Below, one piece after another: positions 1 through 7,298 of a stretch of DNA of 22,916 nucleotides (position 1 is the stretch's first letter; each line of letters starts with the position of its first letter). Origin of the DNA: a virus. The notes under the pieces were generated by a model that was given only the letters and a program-made list of their open reading frames with translations, did no database searches and was not told the origin of the DNA. The stretch is taken from IMG/VR virus record IMGVR_UViG_3300040815_002985, positions 1 through 22,916 of that record, one strand, 5' to 3'. The position numbers and the translations under genes were made by a program.

Positions 1-554
1 TCTAGATCCTTGGGTTGGAACCAACCTTTGGGTATCACACGATGGAACTGCACGTCCTTGTAGTCCTCCAGGCAACGCTTGGTCTGGTTCATCCAGTTGC
101 CGTAGAAAGTGGCCTCGTCGCTACGCTTCTTGTAGTTGCGGGTGTCACCAAAAACGTTGTTGAGTTTGTATCTGTTGTTCTTGCTGTCTTCCCTGTGCCC
201 TTGGTAATCAAAACCCAGTATGTATATGTCTTTGAATCCGTGATCGCAGGCCAGTTTAAGTGCTGTTGGTCCACTGCTCCATCCCAGACTGGGTTTGCTC
301 CAGGTCACGTGGTCCAGCAGTTTCTGGTGTTTCTCGTATTGATTGTTGTAGTTGGAGTACACTTTATTATGTACAACATAATCAGTCTCCGCTATCTCTA
401 TCATCATCTTAGGATCGACCGCCACCAACCAGTGCGGTTGATGTGTCCTGTACACGGCGTTGCAGGCATACACTGTGCCTTTTTCTTTGAGATCGTTGAT
501 ATCTATGCCCCTACGGGACTCACCGTTACCCAGTACGAATGCTGTTTGTGACAT
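1..554 (-). CDS. Rossmann-like protein of unknown function (3' end cut by window edge)
   Basis: The minus strand is open from an ATG at 554 to the window edge, giving 184 residues with the C-terminus missing. The protein begins MSQTAFVLGNGESRRGIDI and later has SSGPTALKLACDHGFKDIY followed by ILGFDY. A glycine-rich N-terminal loop (LGNGES), then a CNAVY segment, then a G(F/Y)K(D/E)IYxxGxD segment is the pattern of CstII-type (GT42) sialyltransferases and DUF115/MptE-like Rossmann proteins. I infer a nucleotide- or nucleotide-sugar-binding fold, but the substrate and function are unknown. Its ATG shares one base with the stop of the upstream gene (TAATG), so the two are probably translationally coupled at the end of the portal transcript. 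A sugar-modifying or sensing role would be only a guess. Confidence 0.7.
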   Translation of the reverse strand, partial: MSQTAFVLGNGESRRGIDINDLKEKGTVYACNAVYRTHQPHWLVAVDPKMMIEIAETDYVVHNKVYSNYNNQYEKHQKLLDHVTWSKPSLGWSSGPTALKLACDHGFKDIYILGFDYQGHREDSKNNRYKLNNVFGDTRNYKKRSDEATFYGNWMNQTKRCLEDYKDVQFHRVIPKGWFQPKDL

Positions 555-796
555 TATAACTCTAAGTTATCGTCTTGGGCAGGTTGTCCGTACATCTTTT
601 GGACGAATACTGCCTCTTCCTTCTGTTGTGCATCGTGTGCCTCTGATGCCAACCTCATAGAGTTGATCTGTTTGAGTGTTAATCTCGTTTTCCTTGTGTC
701 TTCTGAATCTAGAATTGAAATATCGTTCTCAGGCTCATAAGTTTTGTCCTGTTCAAAGCCATCTGCGCCGTATGTGAAGAATTCATTCAGTTTCAT
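554..796 (-). CDS. Small acidic protein downstream of the portal gene
   Basis: This 80-residue ORF starts MKLNEFFTYGADGFEQDK and ends QPAQDDNLEL. It is acidic, rich in Asp, Glu and Gln, and has no visible membrane segment or enzyme motif. It starts 16 bases after the portal stop. An AAGGA-type ribosome binding site overlaps the end of the portal gene, and its stop overlaps the next ATG. In T4 the gene following the portal is the small prohead core protein gp67 (about 80 residues, acidic). Position, size and charge fit that role, but I see no diagnostic sequence match, so gp67 is only a positional guess. The tight spacing on both sides supports it being a real gene. Confidence 0.75.
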   Translation of the reverse strand: MKLNEFFTYGADGFEQDKTYEPENDISILDSEDTRKTRLTLKQINSMRLASEAHDAQQKEEAVFVQKMYGQPAQDDNLEL

Positions 797-811
797 AAAC
801 GTATTTAATCC

Positions 812-2542
812 TTATACCTGTCCGCCGCCACCTGTGCCGCCTGGTGTCTGTCCACCTGGGGTCTGTCCTGGTCCGCCTGGCTGTGGTGATCCTGGTTCTG
901 GTGCTTCTGGATCTGCTGTTGGTTCCTCGAATTGGTCTAGGTCTGAACTGATTCCTGACTGTGTCACACCGCCACCCCTCAATTCATTTGATTTGCTCTG
1001 TTTCTTCTGTGGCACGTTGTTCTCTTCCGCCCATAGTTCGGCGTTCCTTGCCATTTCTTCCTCAGAAAGGCCTAGATATCTCTTCAGTGCAAACCTCTTA
1101 CTCATGTAAGGCAGATCCGCCACTGCTGTGAATGTGTTTACTCTGCTTTGGTCCATTTCTGTCTGTCTGTACTGTGCGAAGTTTTGTGGTGGGTTAAGTT
1201 TAATCTCAAACATACCGTTGTCTATGTTGTAGCCTTTGTTCTTGACCCATAGTTTGAACTCACTGTCAAATGTTTCCGCCAACATCGATTGTAATCTAGC
1301 ACAATACTTGTTGAATCTCAATTCTTGGATGTATGCTGTTCCTACCCTACCGTCATTGTACTGTTGTCCACCGTCTTCCGCGCCTGTTGGTAGATATGAA
1401 CTTGGAATCCTCAAACCCCTGAACAGTTTGTTAGTGAAGAATCTCAAGTCATCGATCTCACCTAGGTTTGTACCACCTGGCAGTGTGTCAACTTTAGATC
1501 CTCTACCCTCTGCTGTCTGTGGGAAGAAGTAATCTTCGTTTATACTCATTGGATTGTATGTTGCATCTATGAAGTTTGCTCCCCCTGATGCACTCGGAAT
1601 TCTTCTCTGGTTGATCTCGTTTTTCACTCTCTCAACGAACTGCATCGCCAAGTGTGTAGGCATGTTACCCACGTCAATGTAGAACACCCTTCTTTCAGGT
1701 GCTCTCTGCACCCTGTAAATGATGATCGCGTCTTCTAATAATTCTTTCTGTTTGTAAACTTTGAATACCTGTTCCAACACTGACTGTCCAAATGGGAATA
1801 GGTTGTCTAACCCATCTGACATTGACATGTGAATCACGTGTTCTGCGTTGATGTTGTACGCATTCATGGTCTTGTAGAATCTTCCACCTGCGTTTCCGCC
1901 CGCGAATCCTGACATGTTGTTTGTGGCACCTGCGTTTGCATAACTTTGACCGTATGCCGCTGTACCTCCGCCTGTTGTTCCACCGCCACCATAAGTTTGG
2001 TTGGGTGTGATCTGTGTTGCCGAAAGTCTCTGTAGGTTAGGGTTGATGTCTCTGATCACGTACTGTTCGGGTTTCTTGCCTTCAGATTCGTTTACGACGA
2101 TCCTGTCAACTTTTGCGTTGTCAACGTACAACCATTTCTGTGTTTCTGGATCTCTCACGAAGAAACAGTCTCCGTATTTCAGTGCGTTCCTGAAAATCCT
2201 AAAAATTCTCTTGTTGAACTTGTTACTTTTTGTCCATTGTTGCAGTGCTTTCTTGAGAAGTTTCACTTCGTGTTCTGTGGTCTCGTCCTTGAACACAAGA
2301 TCGAACGGTGTCTCGTTTTCCGTGTTCTTCTGTGTTGAGAATTCTGCCAGGATGTCCAGTGCCGCGTTGATCTCTGAATCCGAATCCATTTGGTCATACT
2401 GGAAGTATCTCTGTATCCTGTTGGGGTGTCCCGTGTACACGTCCGGCAAGTAAGAACTGTAGTTCCTCTTGGCGAAGTTGGGTACCTTCTCTCCACTGAT
2501 CGGAGACATGTTTGCGTCTTTAAAATATTTTTTCCAAGCCAT
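812..2542 (-). CDS. gp20: Portal vertex protein of the head (gp20-like)
   Basis: The 576-residue protein is close to T4 gp20 (about 524). The N-terminus MAWKKYFKDANMSPISGEK and the following PNRIQRYFQYDQMDSDSEI segment are typical of T4-like portals, as are LKYGDCFFVRDPETQKWLYV (about 121-140) and the FFTNKLFRGLRIPSSYLP region. The portal is the dodecameric ring at the head vertex through which DNA is packaged and to which the neck attaches. Two regions are unusual: a Gly/Asn/Ala-rich insertion at about residues 180-221, and a disordered Pro/Gly-rich tail at about 522-576 with repeated PGG and TPGG units. The gene follows the tape-measure-like gene by six bases, so the two are almost certainly cotranscribed. 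Identity is confident. The low-complexity parts have no assigned role. Confidence 0.95.
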   Translation of the reverse strand: MAWKKYFKDANMSPISGEKVPNFAKRNYSSYLPDVYTGHPNRIQRYFQYDQMDSDSEINAALDILAEFSTQKNTENETPFDLVFKDETTEHEVKLLKKALQQWTKSNKFNKRIFRIFRNALKYGDCFFVRDPETQKWLYVDNAKVDRIVVNESEGKKPEQYVIRDINPNLQRLSATQITPNQTYGGGGTTGGGTAAYGQSYANAGATNNMSGFAGGNAGGRFYKTMNAYNINAEHVIHMSMSDGLDNLFPFGQSVLEQVFKVYKQKELLEDAIIIYRVQRAPERRVFYIDVGNMPTHLAMQFVERVKNEINQRRIPSASGGANFIDATYNPMSINEDYFFPQTAEGRGSKVDTLPGGTNLGEIDDLRFFTNKLFRGLRIPSSYLPTGAEDGGQQYNDGRVGTAYIQELRFNKYCARLQSMLAETFDSEFKLWVKNKGYNIDNGMFEIKLNPPQNFAQYRQTEMDQSRVNTFTAVADLPYMSKRFALKRYLGLSEEEMARNAELWAEENNVPQKKQSKSNELRGGGVTQSGISSDLDQFEEPTADPEAPEPGSPQPGGPGQTPGGQTPGGTGGGGQV

Positions 2543-2548
2543 ACTATA

Positions 2549-4585
2549 TTATACTAGACTTCCGCTCATGTTTGCAAGATTAAAATTAGTCTTTTTGGTA
2601 TTTTTTTCTGTCATAGCACTTACTGTTACAAGCATATTTAAGTGTTGTTCCATCGTTTTGTTAGTTTTGATCAGGTCGTTCACGGCAGTGTTGAGTGCTG
2701 TGAGGTCTCCCATCGTGTTGTCTATAGTGGTGTTATTGGTAACCAACTCTTTTTGACCTGTGCTAGAAACCGCTGTGCCCGTGGCCAATATCTCGTTGGC
2801 CAGGTTGGCCAATTGATCTCTAGTTGCCACCGCCTCTCTGCCGTGCAACATCACTGGTGTTCCAGAACCAAAGTTTTGTATACCGTTGGATCCTGTGTTA
2901 AACAGTGGCATCTCTGACGCGGAGAAATCGTCTATCATATGTTTGTTACTAGACCCTTCGGATCCGAACAGTCCCTTGCCTGCTTCTGGGAAAAGGAATT
3001 TGTTGAACCTGTCCATGAGACCACCGGGTTTGGCCGTGTTGCCCGGGGTTGGATCTTCATCAAGGCCTAAGGCATATCTCAATGCCTGAGCACTTTCGTG
3101 TACCGTGTTCCTGAATCTGCCCAGAGCACCCTCGTCCTCGGTCATCTTGGATAGGTAACTTGTGAATCCTTCCAACACGTCTGGCAGAACCGAAAACACT
3201 GTCTGTATCCTCACGTCCTGTAGGGTGGCGGCTATGGCGTCAAACTGGCTGAGCACGTTGACAGCCTTCTGACCACTGGTTGATAGTCTTTCCAATACGC
3301 CATTTACGTCCTGTTTATCAACCCCTTGACGAATACCGTCCGTGGTTATCTGTATGGCCTCTGCGAAATCTCCCGTCAGTATACCCAGGTCGGCGAACGG
3401 TTGTCCGCTCTTGACCACATCCTGACCAATCTGGCCGAGTGTGTTCTGGAATGTTCTGAATGCGTCTGGATCACCTGCTGTGTTGATGAACGACATAACG
3501 GCTCTTCTCATGTCACCGCCCGTCAACGCCTCCAGTTCAAAACCCAACTTGCTGGTAGGTCCCCCAAACGCCAACAACTCTTTAGTGAACTGTTGCATCT
3601 GTGGACTCATCTGCCCGAACGCAAGACTGATAGCATCCGCCCGTGTCTTCTCCATGCCGGCCAACTTCATCCTCATCAGTCCATCGGCCATGGCGGCCTT
3701 GTTCTGTTCGTCCAGTTCCTTGACACTCTTACCTGTCAAAGCACTCAGTGTTATCAGTTGTTTGGTATATGCCTGTGTGCCTGCTATCAACTGTTCGTTT
3801 GTGAATCTCTGTAAGTTACCCCTTGACCTTTCTGCTTCCACGAATGTCATAAGGAATTCTGAAGTGTCGTCTAAGCTCAATCCAAAACCTGCTAGGTCTC
3901 TTTCGGTCATATTCCTTAGGCCCCGGCCTAGGTCGGTGAACTGTGATACCCCTGCCTGAACCGTGCCATAGAATTTGCCCAGCAGTGTGCTGTTGGTCGC
4001 TATCAGGTCAGCGAACTTGGGTAATGGTATGGATGCCCTCGCCGCCGCGTTGCTGAGTGCCAGGATGTTGCCATTGAATGACGCACCTGTCTGCGACAAT
4101 TGGACGAAAAGTTCTCGGGTGGTGTCCATGTCTCTGGCTAAGGCCATGCTGACCTTACCAAAACCTGGTATGTCCTCTATACCCAGTGCCACCGCATCCG
4201 CCACACTGTTGATCTGTCTCGACACGTCCGTGAACCCTAGGGCGGTCTTGCCCGCGGCCATGAACGGTGTCGCTATGGCATCGAATATTTTCTTACCGAT
4301 TCCCACCATGCCCTTGCCGGATGCTTCGGTCTGTTTCTCGAACTTGTCCAATGCGGAAGTGGACTGCTTCAATTCCTGCTCTAGGTCATCGAACGATTTG
4401 CCCGATTTCTTACGCTGTTCTATCTCTTCCTTGATTCTCTTGATGTTTTCCTTCTGGAACACCATGCCAGACTTGACTGTTTTGGCCTGCTCTTTCAAGG
4501 CCCTGTTGGATCCCTTGAGATACGTGACTCCGTCCTTGAGTTCTTCAAGCAAGTCCTCTAGTATTCTCTGTATTTCTCTGTCCAT
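2549..4585 (-). CDS. Tail tape-measure-like structural protein
   Basis: The product is 678 residues. The N-terminal ~90 residues are strongly charged and heptad-like (coiled coil), followed by long alanine/glycine-rich helical stretches (about 100-480). Near the C-terminus is GTPVMLHGREAVATRDQL, a motif I associate with tape-measure-type proteins of marine myophages, and the protein ends in a further hydrophilic helix. This architecture fits a protein that sets tail length and lies in the tube lumen. T4 gp29 (590 residues) does this job, but I cannot claim direct homology to it. The gene is divergent from the gp26-like frameshift gene and shares its promoter region, and the portal gene follows directly. 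An alternative is a non-ruler internal tail or virion protein. Confidence is high for a structural protein, moderate for tape measure. Confidence 0.75.
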   Translation of the reverse strand: MDREIQRILEDLLEELKDGVTYLKGSNRALKEQAKTVKSGMVFQKENIKRIKEEIEQRKKSGKSFDDLEQELKQSTSALDKFEKQTEASGKGMVGIGKKIFDAIATPFMAAGKTALGFTDVSRQINSVADAVALGIEDIPGFGKVSMALARDMDTTRELFVQLSQTGASFNGNILALSNAAARASIPLPKFADLIATNSTLLGKFYGTVQAGVSQFTDLGRGLRNMTERDLAGFGLSLDDTSEFLMTFVEAERSRGNLQRFTNEQLIAGTQAYTKQLITLSALTGKSVKELDEQNKAAMADGLMRMKLAGMEKTRADAISLAFGQMSPQMQQFTKELLAFGGPTSKLGFELEALTGGDMRRAVMSFINTAGDPDAFRTFQNTLGQIGQDVVKSGQPFADLGILTGDFAEAIQITTDGIRQGVDKQDVNGVLERLSTSGQKAVNVLSQFDAIAATLQDVRIQTVFSVLPDVLEGFTSYLSKMTEDEGALGRFRNTVHESAQALRYALGLDEDPTPGNTAKPGGLMDRFNKFLFPEAGKGLFGSEGSSNKHMIDDFSASEMPLFNTGSNGIQNFGSGTPVMLHGREAVATRDQLANLANEILATGTAVSSTGQKELVTNNTTIDNTMGDLTALNTAVNDLIKTNKTMEQHLNMLVTVSAMTEKNTKKTNFNLANMSGSLV

Positions 4586-4615
4586 ACGGTTTTTATTTCA
4601 GCCTTTATCTGCGTA

Positions 4616-4623
4616 CATAAATA
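4616..4623 (+). promoter_or_regulatory. Late-type promoter element, plus strand (CATAAATA)
   Basis: CATAAATA differs by one base from the T4 late promoter box TATAAATA. It lies about 42 bases upstream of the gp26-like ATG and points towards it. In T4-like phages such boxes are read by RNA polymerase carrying gp55, which is encoded in this window. It is a one-mismatch match in AT-rich DNA, so support is moderate. Confidence 0.45.
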
Positions 4624-4652
4624 TTGACACGCAAGTTAGTTTAATGTATATT
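4624..4652 (+). promoter_or_regulatory. Sigma70-type promoter, plus strand (TTGACA-N17-TATATT)
   Basis: TTGACA at 4624-4629 is a perfect -35 box. TATATT at 4647-4652 matches five of six -10 consensus bases, with the ideal 17-base spacer. Transcription would start near 4659, only a few bases before the gp26-like ATG at 4666, so the message would be almost leaderless. No clear ribosome binding site precedes that ATG. It overlaps late-type boxes on both strands, so it could also be a chance match. Confidence 0.45.
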
Positions 4653-4656
4653 TATA
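4649..4656 (-). promoter_or_regulatory. T4-type late promoter, minus strand (TATAAATA)
   Basis: The minus strand reads a perfect TATAAATA here, 64 bases upstream of the tape-measure-like ATG at 4585 and pointing towards it. In T4 this box is sufficient for gp55-dependent late transcription. It would drive the tape measure, portal and the two genes beyond. Confidence 0.65.
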
Positions 4657-4665
4657 GATAGAAAA

Positions 4666-5520
4666 ATGACAGATCAAAGACCACTAGAGAAGTATTACAG
4701 ACAGCCCTCAGTCTACATAAGATTGCCCAGCGGCGGCAAATACTACGACGGTAGCGTGTTCACCCCAACAGAGACAGGTGAGATACCCGTGATGCCCATG
4801 AACGCCAAGGATGAATTGGCATTCAAAACACCAGACGCAATGATGAATGGTCAGGCCACGGTGGACGTGATCAAGAGTTGCATGCCTAATTTCGTTGATC
4901 CATGGAGGATGGTGAACTACGACACGGACGCGGTGCTGTTGGCCATACGAATCGCCACTTACGGTGAGACCATGAACATCAAATACAACCTACCGGTCAC
5001 AGGTGAGGAAATGGAACACACAGTGAACCTGCCCGCGTTACTCGAGGACCTTGCTAAAATTGAAATCAAAGATGAGGCTGTGACCAGCAAAGGATTCAAG
5101 ATCCTCATGGAACCATTGACCTACAAGACGCTGACCAAGGTACAACTGGCCAACTACGAATCACAGAAGATGTATGGAGCGTTGGACAATACCGCACTGG
5201 CGGACGAGGACAGGAGCAAGGTGTTCAGGGACACATTTGACAAGATAAACAAGATCAATTTCAGCCTTTTAGTGGACGGCATCAAGATGATCACCACACC
5301 GGACGGTGCCGAGGTTTCAGACAGGAAGCAGATCATCGACTTCTGCAATAACACGGATGCCAAGACAGTGGAAGAGATACAGACGCTGTTGGGAGGACTT
5401 AGGAACCAAACACAGATACCTCCATTGACAATGAAGTCCACAGAAGAACAGATCAAAAAAGGGGTGCCAGCCACTTACACAGTGCCGTTGACATTTGATA
5501 ACTCAAATTTTTTCGTATAG
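4666..5520 (+). CDS. gp26: gp26-like baseplate hub assembly protein (zero-frame product)
   Basis: The 284-residue product contains YIRLPSGGKYYDGSVFTP near the start, followed by EIPVMPMNAKDELAFKTPDA and FVDPWRMVNYDTDAVLLAIR. These are the conserved blocks of the T4 gp26 baseplate family (Pfam T4_baseplate, from memory). In T4, gp26 and the neighbouring gp51 help assemble the central baseplate hub and are not major virion components. This protein is longer than T4 gp26 (208). The ATG has no evident ribosome binding site, but an upstream in-frame start is excluded by the short intergenic region. The last codons (AAT TTT TTC GTA TAG) lie in a -1 slippery sequence, so a second, longer product is likely. 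It is divergent from the tape-measure-like gene. Confidence 0.85.
   Translation: MTDQRPLEKYYRQPSVYIRLPSGGKYYDGSVFTPTETGEIPVMPMNAKDELAFKTPDAMMNGQATVDVIKSCMPNFVDPWRMVNYDTDAVLLAIRIATYGETMNIKYNLPVTGEEMEHTVNLPALLEDLAKIEIKDEAVTSKGFKILMEPLTYKTLTKVQLANYESQKMYGALDNTALADEDRSKVFRDTFDKINKINFSLLVDGIKMITTPDGAEVSDRKQIIDFCNNTDAKTVEEIQTLLGGLRNQTQIPPLTMKSTEEQIKKGVPATYTVPLTFDNSNFFV
5505..5514 (+). promoter_or_regulatory. Probable -1 ribosomal frameshift site
   Basis: In the gp26-like reading frame the bases read A-AAT-TTT-TTC. Two overlapping X-XXY-YYZ heptamers are present in the correct phase: A-AAT-TTT (5505-5511) and T-TTT-TTC (5508-5514). The zero-frame stop TAG follows at 5518. In the -1 frame the reading continues (CTC AAA TTT TTT CGT ATA GAA CTG) without a stop to 5744. 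I see no convincing downstream stem-loop or pseudoknot by eye. The alternative is a sequencing error in the six-T run. Confidence 0.7.
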
Positions 5521-5744
5521 AACTGCTGACAAAGGATAACTCTGACATTGTTAAGTACCTAAAGGATTTCGATAACCAGATCAAGAATCTCAAAATGGAA
5601 GTAATGAAGATATGTTGGTTCATGCGTGGCGGAGTTACGTGGCAAGAAGCACTCAATCTCTCGCCGGAGGAACGTGGAGTAATATCGAAACTGGTAAAAG
5701 AGAACATGGAAACTACCAAGAAAACCGGTCAACCTTTCTTCTAG
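5511..5744 (+). CDS. -1 frame extension of the gp26-like gene (gp51-position domain)
   Basis: This open frame runs from the slippery sequence to a TAG at 5742-5744 and would add 77 residues, giving a fusion of about 359. The extension contains SDIVKYLKDFDNQIKNLK, then MRGGVTWQEALNLSPEERG and ends KKTGQPFF. It looks genuinely coding: amphipathic helices, normal codon use for this phage, and a 225-base stretch that otherwise lacks a gene. The only internal ATGs (5595 and 5604) have no convincing ribosome binding site and would remove a third of the domain. In T4 gene 51 follows gene 26, so this occupies the gp51 position, though I see no sequence proof of homology with gp51. By analogy with lambda G/GT it may be the tape-measure-binding part of a tail-assembly chaperone. 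Confidence 0.7.
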   Translation, partial: FRIELLTKDNSDIVKYLKDFDNQIKNLKMEVMKICWFMRGGVTWQEALNLSPEERGVISKLVKENMETTKKTGQPFF

Positions 5745-5746
5745 AA

Positions 5747-5760
5747 TATAGTATACTATA
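5747..5760. repeat. 14-bp perfect palindrome TATAGTATACTATA
   Basis: The palindrome lies three bases after the TAG of the frameshift extension and 36 bases before the next ATG. It contains no T-tract and its AT-only stem is weak, so it is unlikely to be a terminator. It could bind a dimeric protein, or be chance in AT-rich spacer DNA. Confidence 0.5.
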
Positions 5761-5796
5761 ATGGTATTCGAAAATGCAGATAATTAACACTTACAT

Positions 5797-6117
5797 ATGT
5801 CCGAAAAAGACCTAGTCAAGGAACTCAAAGCCGAAATCGTAGAAATCACAAAAGACCGTGATGACGCTCTGGCCAAAGTCAAGAGCAAGGAGAGCCGGAT
5901 GAAGCAGGTGTTGATCAAACTGGAACACAGAGAACAGGACGTCCAGCACTGTGGACACAAGATCGGTGAGCAGAACAAGGAGATCTCAGATCTGAAGGCC
6001 AAACTGGACACCAAGGCCCGACTGTTGGACGAGGCTCTGCAAAGGATAAAGGACATACATGACGACTCAACGCAAAAAACAGACGCCGACGGAGACGATC
6101 AAGACCTGGATCAGTGA
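5797..6117 (+). CDS. Small coiled-coil protein of unknown function
   Basis: The 106-residue product begins MSEKDLVKELKAEIVEITKD. It is strongly charged with a heptad-like pattern from about residue 4 to 90, so a parallel or antiparallel coiled coil is likely. The C-terminal ~18 residues are acidic and probably disordered (DDSTQKTDADGDDQDLDQ). There is no signal peptide, membrane segment or enzyme motif. The ATG lacks a good ribosome binding site. Its 3' end overlaps the next gene by 59 bases, which implies coupled expression. I do not recognise it. A structural or adaptor role is possible but unsupported. Confidence 0.7.
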   Translation: MSEKDLVKELKAEIVEITKDRDDALAKVKSKESRMKQVLIKLEHREQDVQHCGHKIGEQNKEISDLKAKLDTKARLLDEALQRIKDIHDDSTQKTDADGDDQDLDQ

Positions 6118-6586
6118 TTTCGTAACTCGACCCAATCCCATATTCGGTGACCTACCACCTTGCCCGTTCGCACAGAAGGCCATCATAGAAGACAAAGTGA
6201 CGTTCCTGGAGTTGGACGGCGTGGCAAGTTATCCCACATTGTACCAGCACATACTGGAATGTGACTTCGAGGAGAAGGACGTGCTCTGCATGATCGCCCA
6301 GCCGGATCATTTCACGGCCAAGGAGACGGTGGACCTCGCACACGATCTGAATCAATACTTCATGCCCAAGGATGTGGTGGTGTTGGAAGACCATCCTAAC
6401 ATAGATGAACGTGTCAAGGACGTGAAGTTGAACAACGGACATTACATACTGTTCCTTGCACAGAGCCTGAGCAAGTTGAACAGATTTTCAAAAATACTAG
6501 AGGCAGGTCCCTACTACAAAAATTGGTCTAAGTCTTATCTCGAATCAGTGAAAGGTTTCCGAGATCCCGAAGGTTCTCGATCCTAG
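6059..6586 (+). CDS. Conserved-looking phage protein of unknown function with CPFA motif
   Basis: The product is 175 residues. The ATG at 6059 is preceded by AAAGGA at good spacing (AAAGGACATACATG), which decides this start although it lies inside the upstream gene. Visible segments are IKTWISDFVTRPNPIFG, then LPPCPFAQKAIIEDKVTF, then DVVVLEDHP and GHYILFLAQSLSKLNRFS. The W-hx(3)V...N....PPCPFAxxA arrangement resembles DUF1415-type proteins, which share a CPFA motif, but I cannot confirm membership. It has no membrane segments. Its last 59 bases overlap the 3' end of the opposite-strand gene, an antisense tail-to-tail overlap that probably limits simultaneous expression. Function is unknown. 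Confidence 0.75.
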   Translation: MTTQRKKQTPTETIKTWISDFVTRPNPIFGDLPPCPFAQKAIIEDKVTFLELDGVASYPTLYQHILECDFEEKDVLCMIAQPDHFTAKETVDLAHDLNQYFMPKDVVVLEDHPNIDERVKDVKLNNGHYILFLAQSLSKLNRFSKILEAGPYYKNWSKSYLESVKGFRDPEGSRS

Positions 6587-7298
6587 AGTCCCTCCTACAC
6601 AATCTACGGTATTCCTTCTTGTTGCGGCTCCACTCCGTGCCCGTCCACCACTCAAATCCTTTATAGTTGGCCTTGTATTCCGATGATGTCTCGTAGCCGG
6701 ATCCCATGTAGAAGTAACTGACGTAGTTGTTGGCGGCCCACTCTATCTCCAGGTCCAGCGTGATGTCTGATATGGGTATGGTGTTGGCGTGTATCACTGA
6801 TTCCAGGCCGTGCAGGTCCTTGCTGTCATAACTGTCAATGGTGCTGTAGTGTTCGTCCTCCCAACGGTATCGCTTCTGCTTGGTGAAGCCCAGGATGTTG
6901 TCCGCTGTGCCGGTGTAGAATATCATGAACTGGTCACGGGCATTGTAGTTGGAGAATGGATCGTAGTCCTGTGTGAACTGCTTACGCTTCATGTACTGCT
7001 CGTAGATGTGTGGCAGTCCCAACAGTTTCACCATCTCGGATGCGTCAATTATTTTTAACCCGATCTCGTCGCCCTTGTACTCGTGTCGCTTGTAGCGTGG
7101 CTTGTACAGGTCCAGGTTTATGCGTGTGCTACGTGATTGGTAGAACACCTCACGGCCCAACACCGGGTGATCCAGTGCCAGCCAACCTCGGTCCAACGCC
7201 TCGTGTTCCTCGTCCACGTCCACTATGGCCATGGGTCGGCATATCACAAGGTCCTGGTGTTCCTGTTTGCCCAGAGTGTGATCGAAGAGTAGTTCCAT
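6528..7298 (-). CDS. Possible GNAT-fold / arginyltransferase-like protein
   Basis: The 256-residue product begins MELLFDHTLGKQEHQDLVIC. Residues from about 130 on include FMIFYTGTADNILGFTKQKR and, later, EIEWAANNYVSYFYMGSGYE followed by YKANYKGFEWWTGTEWS. The run of a beta strand with YxYMGxGYE, then a Y-K-x-x-Y-K-G-F-E segment, resembles the C-terminal GNAT half of arginyl- or leucyl-tRNA-protein transferases (YLGYYI...YKxxFxPxE). I infer a GNAT-like acyltransferase fold without being able to name the substrate. There is no signal peptide. Upstream on the minus strand lies a large structured intergenic region. A TTAAATA sequence only ten bases before the ATG is too close to be its promoter. 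The coding call is firm; the fold call is weak. Confidence 0.7.
   Translation of the reverse strand: MELLFDHTLGKQEHQDLVICRPMAIVDVDEEHEALDRGWLALDHPVLGREVFYQSRSTRINLDLYKPRYKRHEYKGDEIGLKIIDASEMVKLLGLPHIYEQYMKRKQFTQDYDPFSNYNARDQFMIFYTGTADNILGFTKQKRYRWEDEHYSTIDSYDSKDLHGLESVIHANTIPISDITLDLEIEWAANNYVSYFYMGSGYETSSEYKANYKGFEWWTGTEWSRNKKEYRRLCRRDSRIENLRDLGNLSLIRDKT

Noticed and set aside
15-551. 178-residue plus-strand ORF at the left edge
   Set aside because: It is antisense to the partial Rossmann-like gene, which has a coherent protein sequence and a coupled start. The plus frame is a low-complexity valine/leucine-rich shadow.
2540-2560. AATATAGTAT shared between the portal start (minus strand) and the palindrome at 5747
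   Set aside because: It is a short AT-only match, easily explained by chance in spacer DNA between stop and start codons.
5761-5787. Tiny ATG-to-TAA frame (8 codons) after the palindrome
   Set aside because: It is too short to support and has no ribosome binding site.
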